Of a DNA stretch of 64,000 nt, positions 54,159 through 63,410 are shown piece by piece; position 1 is the first letter of the stretch; the number at the start of each line of letters is the position of its first letter. The position numbers and the translations under genes were made by a program. The DNA comes from Halospeciosus flavus (GTDB taxonomy: Archaea > Halobacteriota > Halobacteria > Halobacteriales > Halobacteriaceae), in assembly GCF_029814175.1 (NCBI RefSeq), contig NZ_CP122312.1, forward strand, positions 2,294,001-2,358,000, written 5' to 3'. The notes beneath the pieces were generated by a model, which saw only the letters and a list, made by a program, of their open reading frames with translations, did no database searches and had not been told where the DNA came from.

Positions 54159-55207
54159 GGTGTGAGTCGGCTCGCGTACACCCAATCGAGTGTGTCGGTC
54201 TGGTCGGTCGTCGGTTCGAACGCGAAGACCATCTTCTTGCGGACGCCGCCAGCGAGGCGGACGTCGAGCGCCAGGTCGCGCGGGTCGAACGTGTAGCCGC
54301 CGGGGAGCGCCCGGACGAGCGCCTCGGAGTGCCCGAGGTCCTCGACGGACTCGACGTCGGCGTACACCCGGAAGTCGGCCCCGAACTTGAAGCCCGTCTT
54401 CGGAACGGACCCCGCGTCGCGGAGGTCGCGGTAGACGCGGAGGCGGCGGTCGAAGCGTTCCCCCTCGACCGCACGCCCCCGTTCGACGATGGCCTCGAAC
54501 GCGTCGTCGGACGCGTGCCCGAGCGTGAGCGCGCCCGTCGCCGCGAGGTAGGCCCCCTCGACGAGCGAGAGGTGAATCGCGTCGTAGTCGGCCGCACGGC
54601 CGGTGAGCGGCTGGCCGTAGAACCCGAGTCGGTGGAGGTCGCCCGCCGACCCCCACACGACGAGTCGGTCGTCAAGGAGGGTCGCGTCGACGGTCGTCTC
54701 GGGCGTGTACTCCGTCTCGCCGGTCGGGTCGTAGTGGCCCGTCTCGAAGTACGTGAGGTCGCCCTCCTCGTCGACGACGGCGAGGACGACGTCGCCAAGT
54801 TGCGAGACGCCGACCGCCCCTCGCTCGCCGAGGACGCGCACGCGGTACTCCGGTTCGGCGGCGTCGGTCGGTCCCTTGCCGCGCGGGTAGACGACGAAGT
54901 CGGTGTCGTCCCGCGGTTCGTCGACCCACCCCTCGCGGTCGGGCGAGAGGTAGAACCCGCGGTCGCGGAGGTCGGCGTAGACGAGGAACTTCGTCCCGAA
55001 CTCCGTCTCGGCCTCGGTCGTGAACTCGCGAAAGTCCATCCCGTCGACGGTGTCGAGGTCCCCCCGGAAGAGGAGGTGGCCCGCCTCGACCCACGAGAGG
55101 GCGATCTCGTTGCCGCCGACCGGCCGACCGTATCCCCGCGAGTCGTAGAACCGCTGGCGGGCGTCCTCCCCGACGCGGATTTCGCCGTCACGGAGTTGGC
55201 CGTCCAT
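54155..55207 (-). CDS. endA: tRNA-splicing endonuclease
   Basis: A 350-residue EndA that cuts bulge-helix-bulge motifs in intron-containing tRNAs and rRNA precursors. It is the duplicated (alpha-prime) form. The N-terminal half is degenerate (GTKFLVYADLRDRGFYLSP), while the C-terminal half keeps the catalytic triad: Tyr282 in DFRVYADV, His293 in LGHSEALVRAL and Lys324/325 in VRKKMVFAFEP. Two halves of this kind form a homodimer equivalent to the four-subunit enzyme. It overlaps trpS (ATGA) and lies 32 bases after the zinc-ribbon gene. It also acts on the 16S and 23S processing helices present in this window. Confidence 0.95.
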   Translation of the reverse strand: MDGQLRDGEIRVGEDARQRFYDSRGYGRPVGGNEIALSWVEAGHLLFRGDLDTVDGMDFREFTTEAETEFGTKFLVYADLRDRGFYLSPDREGWVDEPRDDTDFVVYPRGKGPTDAAEPEYRVRVLGERGAVGVSQLGDVVLAVVDEEGDLTYFETGHYDPTGETEYTPETTVDATLLDDRLVVWGSAGDLHRLGFYGQPLTGRAADYDAIHLSLVEGAYLAATGALTLGHASDDAFEAIVERGRAVEGERFDRRLRVYRDLRDAGSVPKTGFKFGADFRVYADVESVEDLGHSEALVRALPGGYTFDPRDLALDVRLAGGVRKKMVFAFEPTTDQTDTLDWVYASRLTP

Positions 55208-55239
55208 ACCTCTCCCTCGGGCGGGGCGCCTAAAAGTGC

Positions 55240-56034
55240 CTACGGTCGACCATCGGGAGACGCCGCCGACCCGCCGGTCGTCTCGCCCTCTCCACCCGCC
55301 CGCTCGCACGACGGGTCGAGACACCGCCGCGACCCGCTCGGCGTCTCGAACACCGGGAGCCCACACGCGCACGTGTCCACGACGCGCCCGTTCGGCACCA
55401 CGAACGAGCGACTGCACGCCTCGCACCCGGCACGCAGCCCTCGGTAGCGATAGATATTCATCCCCTCGCCGCACTCTGGACAGGGCCACTCGCCGCCGAA
55501 TCGGGCCGCGACGGCCTCGTCGAGCGACTCGCACGACCGGTCGAGACACACCGCGAAGCCGTCGCCGCGCTCGACCCGAAACAGGGGGAGTCCGCAGTCG
55601 TCGCACGTCTCGTCCAGGACTGTCGCGTCTCTCGGGACGGAGAAGGAGCGTCGACAGGAGACGCAGACGACGTCGCCCTTCGCCCGGACGAGCGCCCCGC
55701 CGCAGGTCGGACACTCCCCGACCGGGTCGCCCGCGGGCGAGACAGGGTAGTGGCCGTCGCCGTGTTCGACGTGGCTCTCGACGCGGATGGACTGGTCACC
55801 CTTCCCCGCGACGAGGCGGAAGCCCCGCCCGTCGGTCGACCCGTCGCGGGCGAACCGGACGACGTCCGCACGGGTCAACCACGCCGCTGGCTGGTAGCCG
55901 TCGGCGTCGTGGACCAGTACGGTCCCGTCGGGTTTGACGAGCGTCACGACTTCGCCGCGCTGTTCGCGGGTCTCGTCGCCGTCCTCGTAAGTGATGGTGC
56001 AATCGCCGGCCAGCACGCGGGTCGCGTCCTGCAT
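55240..56034 (-). CDS. NucS-N-like domain protein with four zinc-ribbon pairs
   Basis: A 264-residue protein. Residues 1-60 (VLAGDCTITYEDGDETREQRGEVVTLVKPDGTVLVHDADGYQPAAWLTRAD, in parts) match the N-terminal DNA-binding beta domain of NucS-type endonucleases, but no RecB-like nuclease domain follows. Instead there are Cys-rich units at 108-127 (CPTC, CVSC), 144-168 (CDDC, CLDRSC), 185-207 (CPEC, CEAC) and 222-243 (CAC, CLDPSC), resembling topoisomerase C4 zinc fingers. It probably binds nucleic acid. Its place before endA and trpS is suggestive. The ATG at 56034 gives the conserved MQDATRVLAGDC start. Confidence 0.8.
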   Translation of the reverse strand: MQDATRVLAGDCTITYEDGDETREQRGEVVTLVKPDGTVLVHDADGYQPAAWLTRADVVRFARDGSTDGRGFRLVAGKGDQSIRVESHVEHGDGHYPVSPAGDPVGECPTCGGALVRAKGDVVCVSCRRSFSVPRDATVLDETCDDCGLPLFRVERGDGFAVCLDRSCESLDEAVAARFGGEWPCPECGEGMNIYRYRGLRAGCEACSRSFVVPNGRVVDTCACGLPVFETPSGSRRCLDPSCERAGGEGETTGGSAASPDGRP

Positions 56035-56093
56035 CCCGACGAGTTGGGGCCGGCTTCGTACTTGAACGTCCACACCCGAATCTACTTCGACCG

Positions 56094-56204
56094 GTGTGCC
56101 GAGGTGACGGTACGAACGCCGCGACGAACCGCGCGCTCGGCGCCGCCGCGGCGCTCTTCTGGAACGTCGAGCGACTCGTCGAGTCGGAACTGGACGAGGA
56201 GTGA
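56094..56204 (+). CDS. Doubtful 36-residue ORF in the gap before the helicase
   Basis: A GTG-started ORF beginning MCRGDGTNAATN and ending FWNVERLVESELDEE. The acidic end has haloarchaeal composition, and the 180-bp gap between the NucS-N-like gene and the helicase stop is otherwise empty. There is no promoter or Shine-Dalgarno site that I can support, and its length is near chance. Confidence 0.2.
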   Translation: MCRGDGTNAATNRALGAAAALFWNVERLVESELDEE

Positions 56205-56210
56205 GCGGAA

Positions 56211-58565
56211 CTACTCGACCCGGACGGTCCGCGAGTCCGAGAACGGCAGGAGTGGCGCGTCGGGGAAGGTCACCTGGACGGTGAACGTCATCTCGTCGGC
56301 GTTCGCGCCGAAGACGCCGACCGGGAGCGTGAGCGCGTCGGTGAGGTAGGTCGACTTCTCGGTCATCTCGGCGGTCTTCTCGCCGGCGTCGACGACGACG
56401 CGGGCGGCCACGTGCTCGCCGCCGCCCGCGTTGCGGACGACGACCTCACACATCTCGTTCTCGCCGACGCTCACGGCGTCGGGGAAGTCACCCCAGTCCA
56501 CGGAGAGGTCGGGACAGTCGTGTGCCTGCGAGACGACGCTCTCCGCGACCCCACCCGAGAGTCCCGCGTCGACGAGTCCCTCGACACCGACCTCGCGGAC
56601 GTCGTCCGGGGAGGTGATTCCCTCCTGTGCGAGTTTGTGGCCGCGGCCGGAGCCGACGCCGTCGAGGGCGGTGAGACCCACGGCGTCCTTCGGGACGCTC
56701 GTCTCGGCGCGGGCGGCGAGTCGTTCGGCCAGGTTCGCGCCGCCGGGCCGGTCGAAGCGGTCCATGCACTCCGAGAGCGCCGCGAAGAGGCGGAGCGCGT
56801 TCTGCCGGATGACCCACGCGTCCGAGCGGAGTTCCGGCGGGACGGACTCGTCCATGCTCCCGCGGAGGATGGCGAGCACCTTTCGGGGACCGGGTTCGAG
56901 CGCGTCCCCCTCGTGCTGGAGGACCTCCCGAATCGCGTCGCCCTCCGATTGCCGGGCGTTCACGCTGTCGAACTCGGCGGCGGTGGCGACGGCGCGCATC
57001 AGGTCGGCGGCGTCGAGGTCGTCCTCCTCGTCGGCGAGGTCGGCGAACGCCTCGGCCGTGTCGAGACGGAGGTAGTAGGACGAGGCGAGGACGCCCAGCG
57101 TCGTCGGCGAGAGACCGAGGTCGTCGCCCGCCTCGACGAACCCGCGGTCGACGAGTCCGTGGAGCGTGTCGCGGACGCGCTGTTCGATGCCGTCGGCATC
57201 GTACGTCTCTGGCGCGCTCTGCGCGCGGTGGTAGTAGAAGGTCGTCTCCAGCCACCCCGAGACGTCCGTCAGGTCGCGGATCGTCCCGAGCGCGACCTCG
57301 GCGTTGAGGTGCTCTTCGAGGTGCTCGGCGAGTCGCGACTCGATCTCCTTGCCCTCGCGGAGGAGCGTCCGGTACTTGTCGGCCTCCGCGGCGTCGCAGA
57401 CGACCCAGCCGTAGCCGACGTCGTCGTAGCCCGGGCGGCCCGCCCGCCCGAGCATCTGGAGGACGTCGAGCGGACTCATGTCCACCTCGCCTTCGAGGGG
57501 GTCGTGGTACTTCGTGTCGCGAATGACGACACAGCGCGCGGGGAGGTTGACCCCCCACGCGAGCGTCGAGGTGGAGAAGAGGAGTTCGATCTTGCCCTCC
57601 TTGAACCACCGTTCGACGGCGTCCTTGTCGTTCTTCGAGAGGCCGGCGTGGTGGAACGCGACGCCGTCGAGGACGGACTTCCGAAGCGTCTGGTTGTCGA
57701 GGTCCTCGGCCTCCTGGTGGAAGTCGTAGTCGCCACGGGCGCCCATCGGGATGTCGCGCTCGGTGAGTTCGTCGCGGGCCTTCTCGGCGGCGCGGACGGT
57801 GTCCTGTCGGGAGGCGACGAAGACGAGCGCCTGCCCGTCTTCCCGGAGGTGGGGTTCGGCCTTGTCGAGGGCCGTGTACAGTCGTCGGTACTTGTCGGCG
57901 AAGGAGTTGTCCCCGTGCGAGTACGTCTGGACGTCGGCGTGCAGGTCGACCGGCCGGTACTCGTCGTCGAACGCGAACGTCGTCTCGGGCGGGGCGTCGA
58001 GCCACGCGGCCACGTCGTCGATGTTCGGCATGGTCGCCGAGAGCGCGACGACGCGCGGGTCACAGAGCCGTCGCATCCGGGAGACGACGACTTCGAGGAC
58101 CGCGCCCCGCTTCTCGGAGTCGAGGAGGTGGACCTCGTCGACGACGACGAGGTCGACGTCCGTGACGAACGAGTAGCGCGGGGAGTCGTGTTTCCGGGTC
58201 GCCGAGTCGACTTTCTCGGGCGTCATCACGAGGACGTCCGCGCGGGCGGCGCGTCGAGGGTTCAGGTCCCGCTCGCCGGTGACGACGTAGACGGAGTACC
58301 CCAGGTCCTCGAAGCGTTCCCACTCGGACTCCTTCTCGTTGGTGAGCGCCCGGAGCGGCGCGACGAACAGCGCGGTGCCGCCCTCGGAGAGAGTCTTGCA
58401 GATCGCGAGTTCCGCGAGTGCGGTCTTCCCGCTCCCCGTCGGTGCGCTCGCGACGACGTTCTCGTCGGCGTCGAGGACGGCGGGGAGCGCCTCGCGTTGC
58501 ATTCGGTTGAACTCCTCGAACGGGAACGCGTCCGCGAACTCCGGGACCGCCTCGGCGACCTCCAT
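56211..58565 (-). CDS. Ski2/Brr2-like superfamily 2 helicase with C-terminal beta domain
   Basis: A 784-residue ATP-dependent helicase. Motif I is APTGSGKTALAE (Walker A at 41-48), motif II VVDEVHLLDS (DEVH at 143-146), motif III LSATMPN and motif VI QMLGRAGRPGYDD. A winged-helix and Sec63-like ratchet domain follow (GWLETTFYYHR, LSPTTLGVLASSYYL), then a helix-hairpin-helix (LDGVGSGRGHKLAQEGI). The last 100 residues are a beta-sandwich (VSVGENEMCEVVVRNAGG, FTVQVTFPDAPLLP), as in Sec63 units of Brr2. Hel308 itself normally ends at the HhH domain, so this is a Brr2-like relative. Substrate (DNA or RNA) is open. Confidence 0.9.
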   Translation of the reverse strand: MEVAEAVPEFADAFPFEEFNRMQREALPAVLDADENVVASAPTGSGKTALAELAICKTLSEGGTALFVAPLRALTNEKESEWERFEDLGYSVYVVTGERDLNPRRAARADVLVMTPEKVDSATRKHDSPRYSFVTDVDLVVVDEVHLLDSEKRGAVLEVVVSRMRRLCDPRVVALSATMPNIDDVAAWLDAPPETTFAFDDEYRPVDLHADVQTYSHGDNSFADKYRRLYTALDKAEPHLREDGQALVFVASRQDTVRAAEKARDELTERDIPMGARGDYDFHQEAEDLDNQTLRKSVLDGVAFHHAGLSKNDKDAVERWFKEGKIELLFSTSTLAWGVNLPARCVVIRDTKYHDPLEGEVDMSPLDVLQMLGRAGRPGYDDVGYGWVVCDAAEADKYRTLLREGKEIESRLAEHLEEHLNAEVALGTIRDLTDVSGWLETTFYYHRAQSAPETYDADGIEQRVRDTLHGLVDRGFVEAGDDLGLSPTTLGVLASSYYLRLDTAEAFADLADEEDDLDAADLMRAVATAAEFDSVNARQSEGDAIREVLQHEGDALEPGPRKVLAILRGSMDESVPPELRSDAWVIRQNALRLFAALSECMDRFDRPGGANLAERLAARAETSVPKDAVGLTALDGVGSGRGHKLAQEGITSPDDVREVGVEGLVDAGLSGGVAESVVSQAHDCPDLSVDWGDFPDAVSVGENEMCEVVVRNAGGGEHVAARVVVDAGEKTAEMTEKSTYLTDALTLPVGVFGANADEMTFTVQVTFPDAPLLPFSDSRTVRVE

Positions 58566-58615
58566 CGGTGTGTGAAACGCCACTCGGGAGGAAAGGTCTA
58601 CCGGAACTCGGAGAC

Positions 58616-60019
58616 TCAGCCCGCGGCGTCGTCGGCCGCCCGGTCGAGCATCCCGCCGCGCGTCGCGTACCAGAAGTAGCCACAGAGACCCAGCGCGGCG
58701 ACGACGTTCGAGATGGTGACGCCCCAGAAGACGGCGAAGACACCGTAGCTGAGGACGAGTGCGCCGACGGCCGCGATCGGGAGCCGAACCAGCCAGTACT
58801 GGAGCATCGTCGACACCATGGAGACGCGCGTTCGGCCCGCGCCGTTGAACCCGGCCTCGATGGTGTAGATGACGCCGAGCGCCCAGTACCCGACCGCGAG
58901 GATCTGGAGGTAGGCGGTGCTGAGTTCGAGTCCGCGCGGCGTGATCTCGGGGACGAAGAGGAGCGCGATGGTCGCGGGGAAGAACCACTGGACGGCGCCG
59001 ACGAGACCCAGTCCGACCGCTGCGATTCCGACGGCGAGCCAGGCCGCGGTCTGTGCGCGCTCGGGCTTTCGTGCCCCGAGGTTCTGTCCGACGACGCTCG
59101 TCGCCGCCTGGCCGAGTCCCTGGGCGGGGACGAACGCGACGGTCGCGATGCGGGCACCGACCGTGTAGGCGGCGAGACCGGCCGCCCCGCTGACGAACGA
59201 GACGATGGCGATGACGAGGAGCCGCGCCACCTGCCGGGCCGTGTTCTGTCCCGCGGAGGGACCGCCGACGCCTACGAGTTCCCGGACGTCACCCCGGTCG
59301 AACGAGACGTCGGCCCTGGAGAGTGAGAACGTGTAGTTGCCGCGGAACGCCATCGTGGCGGCGAGGAGGAGACCCGTGGTGAACCCGAGGGCGGAGGCGA
59401 GCGCCGCCCCGAAGATGCCGAGTCCGACGCCGAGCAGGTCCGACCCGAAGACCGTATCGAGGATGAGGAACGGGTCGAGGACCGCGTTGACGACGACCGC
59501 GGTGACGTTGACGTAGAGGGCCGCGCGGGAGTCGCCGCTGCCGACGAACCCGCCTTCGAGGGCGTCGCTCACGCCGCTCGGTATCGAACCGGCGACGTAC
59601 ACCGTGAGGTAGGTGACCGCGAGCGGGACGACCGCTTCCGACGCACCGAGCAACCCGACGACGTCGGATGCGAAGAGGAAGACGAGGACGAACGCGACGA
59701 CCTGCAACACGAATCCGACGACGGCGGCGTTGACCGCGACGCGTCTCGCTGCCCCGGAGTCGTCGGCACCGACCCGCTGGGAGACGAGCACCTGCGACCC
59801 GACCGTAGAGATGTGGGAGGGCACCATCGCCAACCCGACCAACGGGAGGACCAGGCCGACGGCGGCGACCGCGTTCTCGCCCAGTCGACCGACCCAGAAG
59901 ACGTCGACGACTTGCTGGATCACGACGACGAAGTACTGGGCGACGAGTGGCGTCGAGAGGAGGACGAGCGCGCGTGGGAGGGACCCCTCGGTTATTTCTT
60001 CACGAGAAACATCAAACAT
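58616..60019 (-). CDS. MATE-family multidrug efflux transporter
   Basis: A 467-residue membrane antiporter with about 12 helices in two halves. Family patterns are FWVGRLGENAVAAVGLVLPL near the start, SQRVGADDSGAARRVAVNA, and the second-half equivalents VGQNLGARKPERAQTAAW and AGQNTARQVARLL. It exports cationic compounds or other solutes using Na+ or H+. It is separated from the helicase stop by 50 bases on the same strand. The divergent lipA promoter lies upstream. Confidence 0.93.
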   Translation of the reverse strand: MFDVSREEITEGSLPRALVLLSTPLVAQYFVVVIQQVVDVFWVGRLGENAVAAVGLVLPLVGLAMVPSHISTVGSQVLVSQRVGADDSGAARRVAVNAAVVGFVLQVVAFVLVFLFASDVVGLLGASEAVVPLAVTYLTVYVAGSIPSGVSDALEGGFVGSGDSRAALYVNVTAVVVNAVLDPFLILDTVFGSDLLGVGLGIFGAALASALGFTTGLLLAATMAFRGNYTFSLSRADVSFDRGDVRELVGVGGPSAGQNTARQVARLLVIAIVSFVSGAAGLAAYTVGARIATVAFVPAQGLGQAATSVVGQNLGARKPERAQTAAWLAVGIAAVGLGLVGAVQWFFPATIALLFVPEITPRGLELSTAYLQILAVGYWALGVIYTIEAGFNGAGRTRVSMVSTMLQYWLVRLPIAAVGALVLSYGVFAVFWGVTISNVVAALGLCGYFWYATRGGMLDRAADDAAG

Positions 60020-60157
60020 AGTGCATCGTCTCGGTAGTAACTAACATCTCGCTTTCCCTCTTGAAGGTGTGGGTTCCGAGATGGGAGCGTGCGAAATGAA
60101 GTCCGAACGGTCGGACCAATCCCTACGCTTTTGTCCCGTCGGCGGAATCCATAGGGT

Positions 60158-61093
60158 ATGAGCAGCCGGCGCAAGCCCGACTGGCTGAAGATGCGGCCGC
60201 CCTCGGGCGAGCGATTCACCGAGATCAAGTCTACCCTCCGCGAGCACGACCTCCACACGGTGTGCGAGGAGGCGTCCTGTCCGAACCTGGGCGAGTGCTG
60301 GAGCGGCCGGGACGGCCCGGGGACGGCGACGTTCATGCTGATGGGCGAGCGCTGTTCGCGCGGGTGTAACTTCTGTGACGTCGCGACCGGCGGGATGGAC
60401 CCCCTCGACCCCGACGAACCCGCGAACGTCGCGGACGCCGTCGCCGAAATCGGTCTCGACTACGTGGTCCTCACGAGCGTCGACCGCGACGACCTCGACG
60501 ACCAGGGCGCGGGCCACTTCGCCGAGACCATCCGCGAGATCAAACGCCGCGACCCCTCCGTCCTCGTCGAGTGTCTCGTCCCGGACTTCCAGGGCGACCC
60601 CGACCTCGTCCGGGAGATAATCGACGCCGGCCCCGACGTGTTCGCCCACAACGTCGAGACGGTCGAGCGCCGGCAGTTCCCCGTCCGCGACCGCCGGGCG
60701 GGCTACGAACAGTCGCTCTCGGTCCTCCAGCAGGTCGACCGGGAGTCGGACATCTACACGAAGACGTCGCTCATGCTCGGCGTCGGCGAGCGCGACCACG
60801 AGGTGTACCAGACGCTCTCGGACCTTCGCGAGGCCGGCGTCGACGTCGTGACGCTCGGACAGTACCTCCAGCCCTCGCGCTCGCACCTCGACGTCGCCGA
60901 CTACGTCCACCCCCACAAGTTCGACACCTGGCGGGCGGTGGCCGAGGAGGAACTCGGCTTCCTCTACTGCGCGTCCGGACCGATGGTCCGCTCCTCCTAC
61001 CGGGCGGGCGAACTCTTCGTCGACGCCGTGCTCCGCGACGGGAAGACCATCGAAGAGGCCCGCACGGAGGCCCGCAGTCGGGCCGGCGACTGA
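60158..61093 (+). CDS. lipA: Lipoyl synthase
   Basis: A 311-residue radical-SAM enzyme that inserts two sulfur atoms into protein-bound octanoate to make lipoyl groups. The auxiliary cluster motif is complete: Cys36-x4-Cys41-x5-Cys47 ([14 protein letters not shown]). The radical-SAM motif is Cys66-x3-Cys70-x2-Cys73 (CSRGCNFC). A conserved Ser in VRSSYRAGE near the C-terminus is the third auxiliary-cluster ligand. Downstream, in the same direction, lies the 2-oxoacid dehydrogenase operon whose E2 carries the lipoyl lysine. Confidence 0.97.
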   Translation: MSSRRKPDWLKMRPPSGERFTEIKSTLREHDLHTVCEEASCPNLGECWSGRDGPGTATFMLMGERCSRGCNFCDVATGGMDPLDPDEPANVADAVAEIGLDYVVLTSVDRDDLDDQGAGHFAETIREIKRRDPSVLVECLVPDFQGDPDLVREIIDAGPDVFAHNVETVERRQFPVRDRRAGYEQSLSVLQQVDRESDIYTKTSLMLGVGERDHEVYQTLSDLREAGVDVVTLGQYLQPSRSHLDVADYVHPHKFDTWRAVAEEELGFLYCASGPMVRSSYRAGELFVDAVLRDGKTIEEARTEARSRAGD

Positions 61094-61286
61094 CTGCACG
61101 TTCGTCCACACCGCCGCCGATTCACCTCGCGTTAGTTCCGATTTTCAACGATACCGCAACTTTTCGACGACTTCGGCGGAGAACGAACCGTCTCTCTGTA
61201 CTTCCGTCCAACATATCGGTCGTTCGCTGACCTTCCCGGAAGACCGTGACGAAAACTCTTTGGTGGACGGCAAAAACTGTCTAGGT

Positions 61287-61310
61287 ATGCAAGGACGGGG
61301 ATACCCGTGA
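61287..61310 (+). CDS. Possible 7-residue leader peptide before the E1 alpha gene
   Basis: The ORF MQGRGYP ends in a TGA that overlaps the GTG start of the E1 alpha gene (GTGA, 61307-61310). The overlap is of the kind seen in translational coupling. An A/T-rich AAACTCTTT block lies about 30 bases upstream, so the ATG could be the leaderless start of the transcript, with ribosomes then re-initiating on the GTG. It is too short for composition evidence. Confidence 0.3.
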   Translation: MQGRGYP

Positions 61311-62422
61311 CGTCGATTCTCCACCGCGACCACGACGACCAGTACCGCGTCCTCGACGAGGACGGGACCGTCGTCGACGGCGCGACGGCACCCGACCTCG
61401 ACGAGGAGACGTTCCTCGAGATGTACCGCCACCTGAAACTGGCTCGCCACTTCGACGAACGGGCGGTCAGCCTCCAGCGGCAGGGGCGGATCGGGACGTA
61501 CCCACCGCTCTCCGGCCAGGAGGGAGCACAGGTCGGGTCGGCGATGGCGCTCGCCGACGACGACTGGCTGTTCCCGAGTTACCGCGAGCACGCCGCGGCA
61601 CTCGTGAAGGGCGTCCCGCTGAAGCAGACGCTCCTCCTCTGGATGGGCCACGAGGAGGGGAACCTGATTCCCGAGGACGCCAACGTGTTCACCACCGCCG
61701 TCCCCATCGCCTCGCAACTCCCCCACGCCGTCGGTGCCGCGTGGGCGTCGAAGTTGCAGGGTGAGACGGACGAGGCGTTCTGCTGTTACTTCGGCGACGG
61801 CGCTACCTCGGAGGGAGACTTCCACGAGGCGCTCAACTTCGCGGGCGTCTTCGACACCCCCTCCATCTTCTTCTGCAACAACAACCAGTGGGCGATTTCG
61901 GTCCCGCGCGAGCGCCAGACGGCGAGCGCCACCCTCGCACAGAAGGCGACGGCCTACGGCTTCGAGGGCGTCCAGATCGACGGGATGGACCCGCTGGCAG
62001 TCTACAACGCGACGGCGGCGGCCCGCGAGAAGGCCCTCGACCCCAGCGAAGACGAGTTGCGGCCGACCCTCGTCGAGGCCGTCCAGTACCGCTTCGGCGC
62101 CCACACCACCGCCGACGACCCCACGAAGTACCGCGACGAGGAGGAGGTCGCGAAGTGGCGGGCGAAAGACCCCATCCCGCGACTGGAGAAGTACCTCCGG
62201 AGCGAGGGCATCCTCGACGACGAACGCGTCGCGGCCGTCGAATCGGACGTCGAGGAGCGCGTCGCCGACGCCATCGAGACGGCCGAGTCCGTCCCCCGCC
62301 CCGACCCCGCGGAGATGTTCGCGAACGTCTACGCGAACATGCCGGAACGACTGGGGGAACAGTTAACGTGGTTCGAACGCATCCGGGAGACGTACGGCGA
62401 CGACGCGCTGCTGCAACACTAA
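61307..62422 (+). CDS. pdhA: 2-oxoacid dehydrogenase E1 component, alpha subunit
   Basis: A 371-residue thiamine-diphosphate subunit that decarboxylates a 2-oxoacid, probably pyruvate or a branched-chain acid. ThDP motif is [20 protein letters not shown]...[11 protein letters not shown]. Also seen are [25 protein letters not shown] and [22 protein letters not shown] start at 61307 is used; no other start gives the family N-terminus, and it overlaps a 7-residue ORF. E1 beta starts one base after its stop. The family members in haloarchaea have been hard to assign to a substrate. Confidence 0.93.
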   Translation: MTSILHRDHDDQYRVLDEDGTVVDGATAPDLDEETFLEMYRHLKLARHFDERAVSLQRQGRIGTYPPLSGQEGAQVGSAMALADDDWLFPSYREHAAALVKGVPLKQTLLLWMGHEEGNLIPEDANVFTTAVPIASQLPHAVGAAWASKLQGETDEAFCCYFGDGATSEGDFHEALNFAGVFDTPSIFFCNNNQWAISVPRERQTASATLAQKATAYGFEGVQIDGMDPLAVYNATAAAREKALDPSEDELRPTLVEAVQYRFGAHTTADDPTKYRDEEEVAKWRAKDPIPRLEKYLRSEGILDDERVAAVESDVEERVADAIETAESVPRPDPAEMFANVYANMPERLGEQLTWFERIRETYGDDALLQH

Positions 62423-62423
62423 C

Positions 62424-63407
62424 ATGAGTGAGACACAGAACCTAACGCTGGTACAGGCGGTACGGGACGGCCTCCACGACGCGATGGCCGAAGACGAGGA
62501 CGTGATCGTCCTCGGTGAGGACGTCGGCCGGAACGGCGGCGTCTTCCGCGCGACGGAGGGACTCTACGAGGAGTTCGGCGACGACCGGGTCATCGACACG
62601 CCGCTGGCTGAGTCCGGTATCGTCGGTACCTCCATCGGGATGGCGGCCTACGGGATGAAACCGGTCCCGGAGATCCAGTTCTCCGGCTTCATGTACCCGG
62701 CGTTCGACCAGATCGTGAGCCACGCCGCGCGCCTCCGGACCCGGAGTCGCGGCCGGTACACGGCGCCAATCACGCTGCGCGCCCCCTACGGCGGCGGCAT
62801 CCGCGCCCCCGAACACCACTCCGAGTCGAAGGAGACCTTCTACGTCCACGAACCCGGACTGAAGGTGGTCGTCCCGAGCACCCCACACGACACGAAGGGG
62901 TTGCTCCTCTCGGCGATTCGCGAACCCGACCCCGTCATCTTCCTCGAACCGAAGAAGATCTACCGCGCCTTCCGCGAGGAGGTGCCCGACGAGAGCTACG
63001 AGATTCCGCTCGGCGAGGCGGCCGTCCGCCGCGAGGGGTCCGACATCTCGGTGTTCTGCTGGGGCGCGATGACCCGCCCGACGCTCGAAGCAGCGGAGAA
63101 CCTCGCACCCGACGTCGACGTCGAAGTCGTCGACCTCCGCACGCTCTCGCCGCTCGACTGGGACACCGTTATCGAGTCGTTCGAGAAGACCGGTCGCTCG
63201 GCGGTCGTCCACGAGGCCCCGAAGACCGCGGGTCTCGGCGCCGAAATCGCGGCCACCCTCCAGGAGGAGGCGCTCCTCTACCAGGAGGCGCCGGTGAAGC
63301 GCATCGCCGGCTTCGACGTGCCGATGCCCCTCTACGCGCTGGAAGACTACTACCTCCCCGAGGCGGCCCGAATCGAAGACGGTATCGAGGAGGCGCTGGC
63401 GTTCTAA
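62424..63407 (+). CDS. pdhB: 2-oxoacid dehydrogenase E1 component, beta subunit
   Basis: A 327-residue partner of E1 alpha that completes the thiamine-diphosphate active site. Family phrases are LVQAVRDGLHDAMAEDEDVIVLGEDVGRNGGVFRATEGL, DTPLAESGIVGTSIGMAAYG, RAPYGGGIRAPEHHSES and HEAPKTAGLGAEIAATLQEE (in parts). Start is one base after the E1 alpha stop (TAACATG), so expression is coupled. It precedes the E2 gene by 3 bases. Confidence 0.95.
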   Translation: MSETQNLTLVQAVRDGLHDAMAEDEDVIVLGEDVGRNGGVFRATEGLYEEFGDDRVIDTPLAESGIVGTSIGMAAYGMKPVPEIQFSGFMYPAFDQIVSHAARLRTRSRGRYTAPITLRAPYGGGIRAPEHHSESKETFYVHEPGLKVVVPSTPHDTKGLLLSAIREPDPVIFLEPKKIYRAFREEVPDESYEIPLGEAAVRREGSDISVFCWGAMTRPTLEAAENLAPDVDVEVVDLRTLSPLDWDTVIESFEKTGRSAVVHEAPKTAGLGAEIAATLQEEALLYQEAPVKRIAGFDVPMPLYALEDYYLPEAARIEDGIEEALAF

Positions 63408-63410
63408 CCT

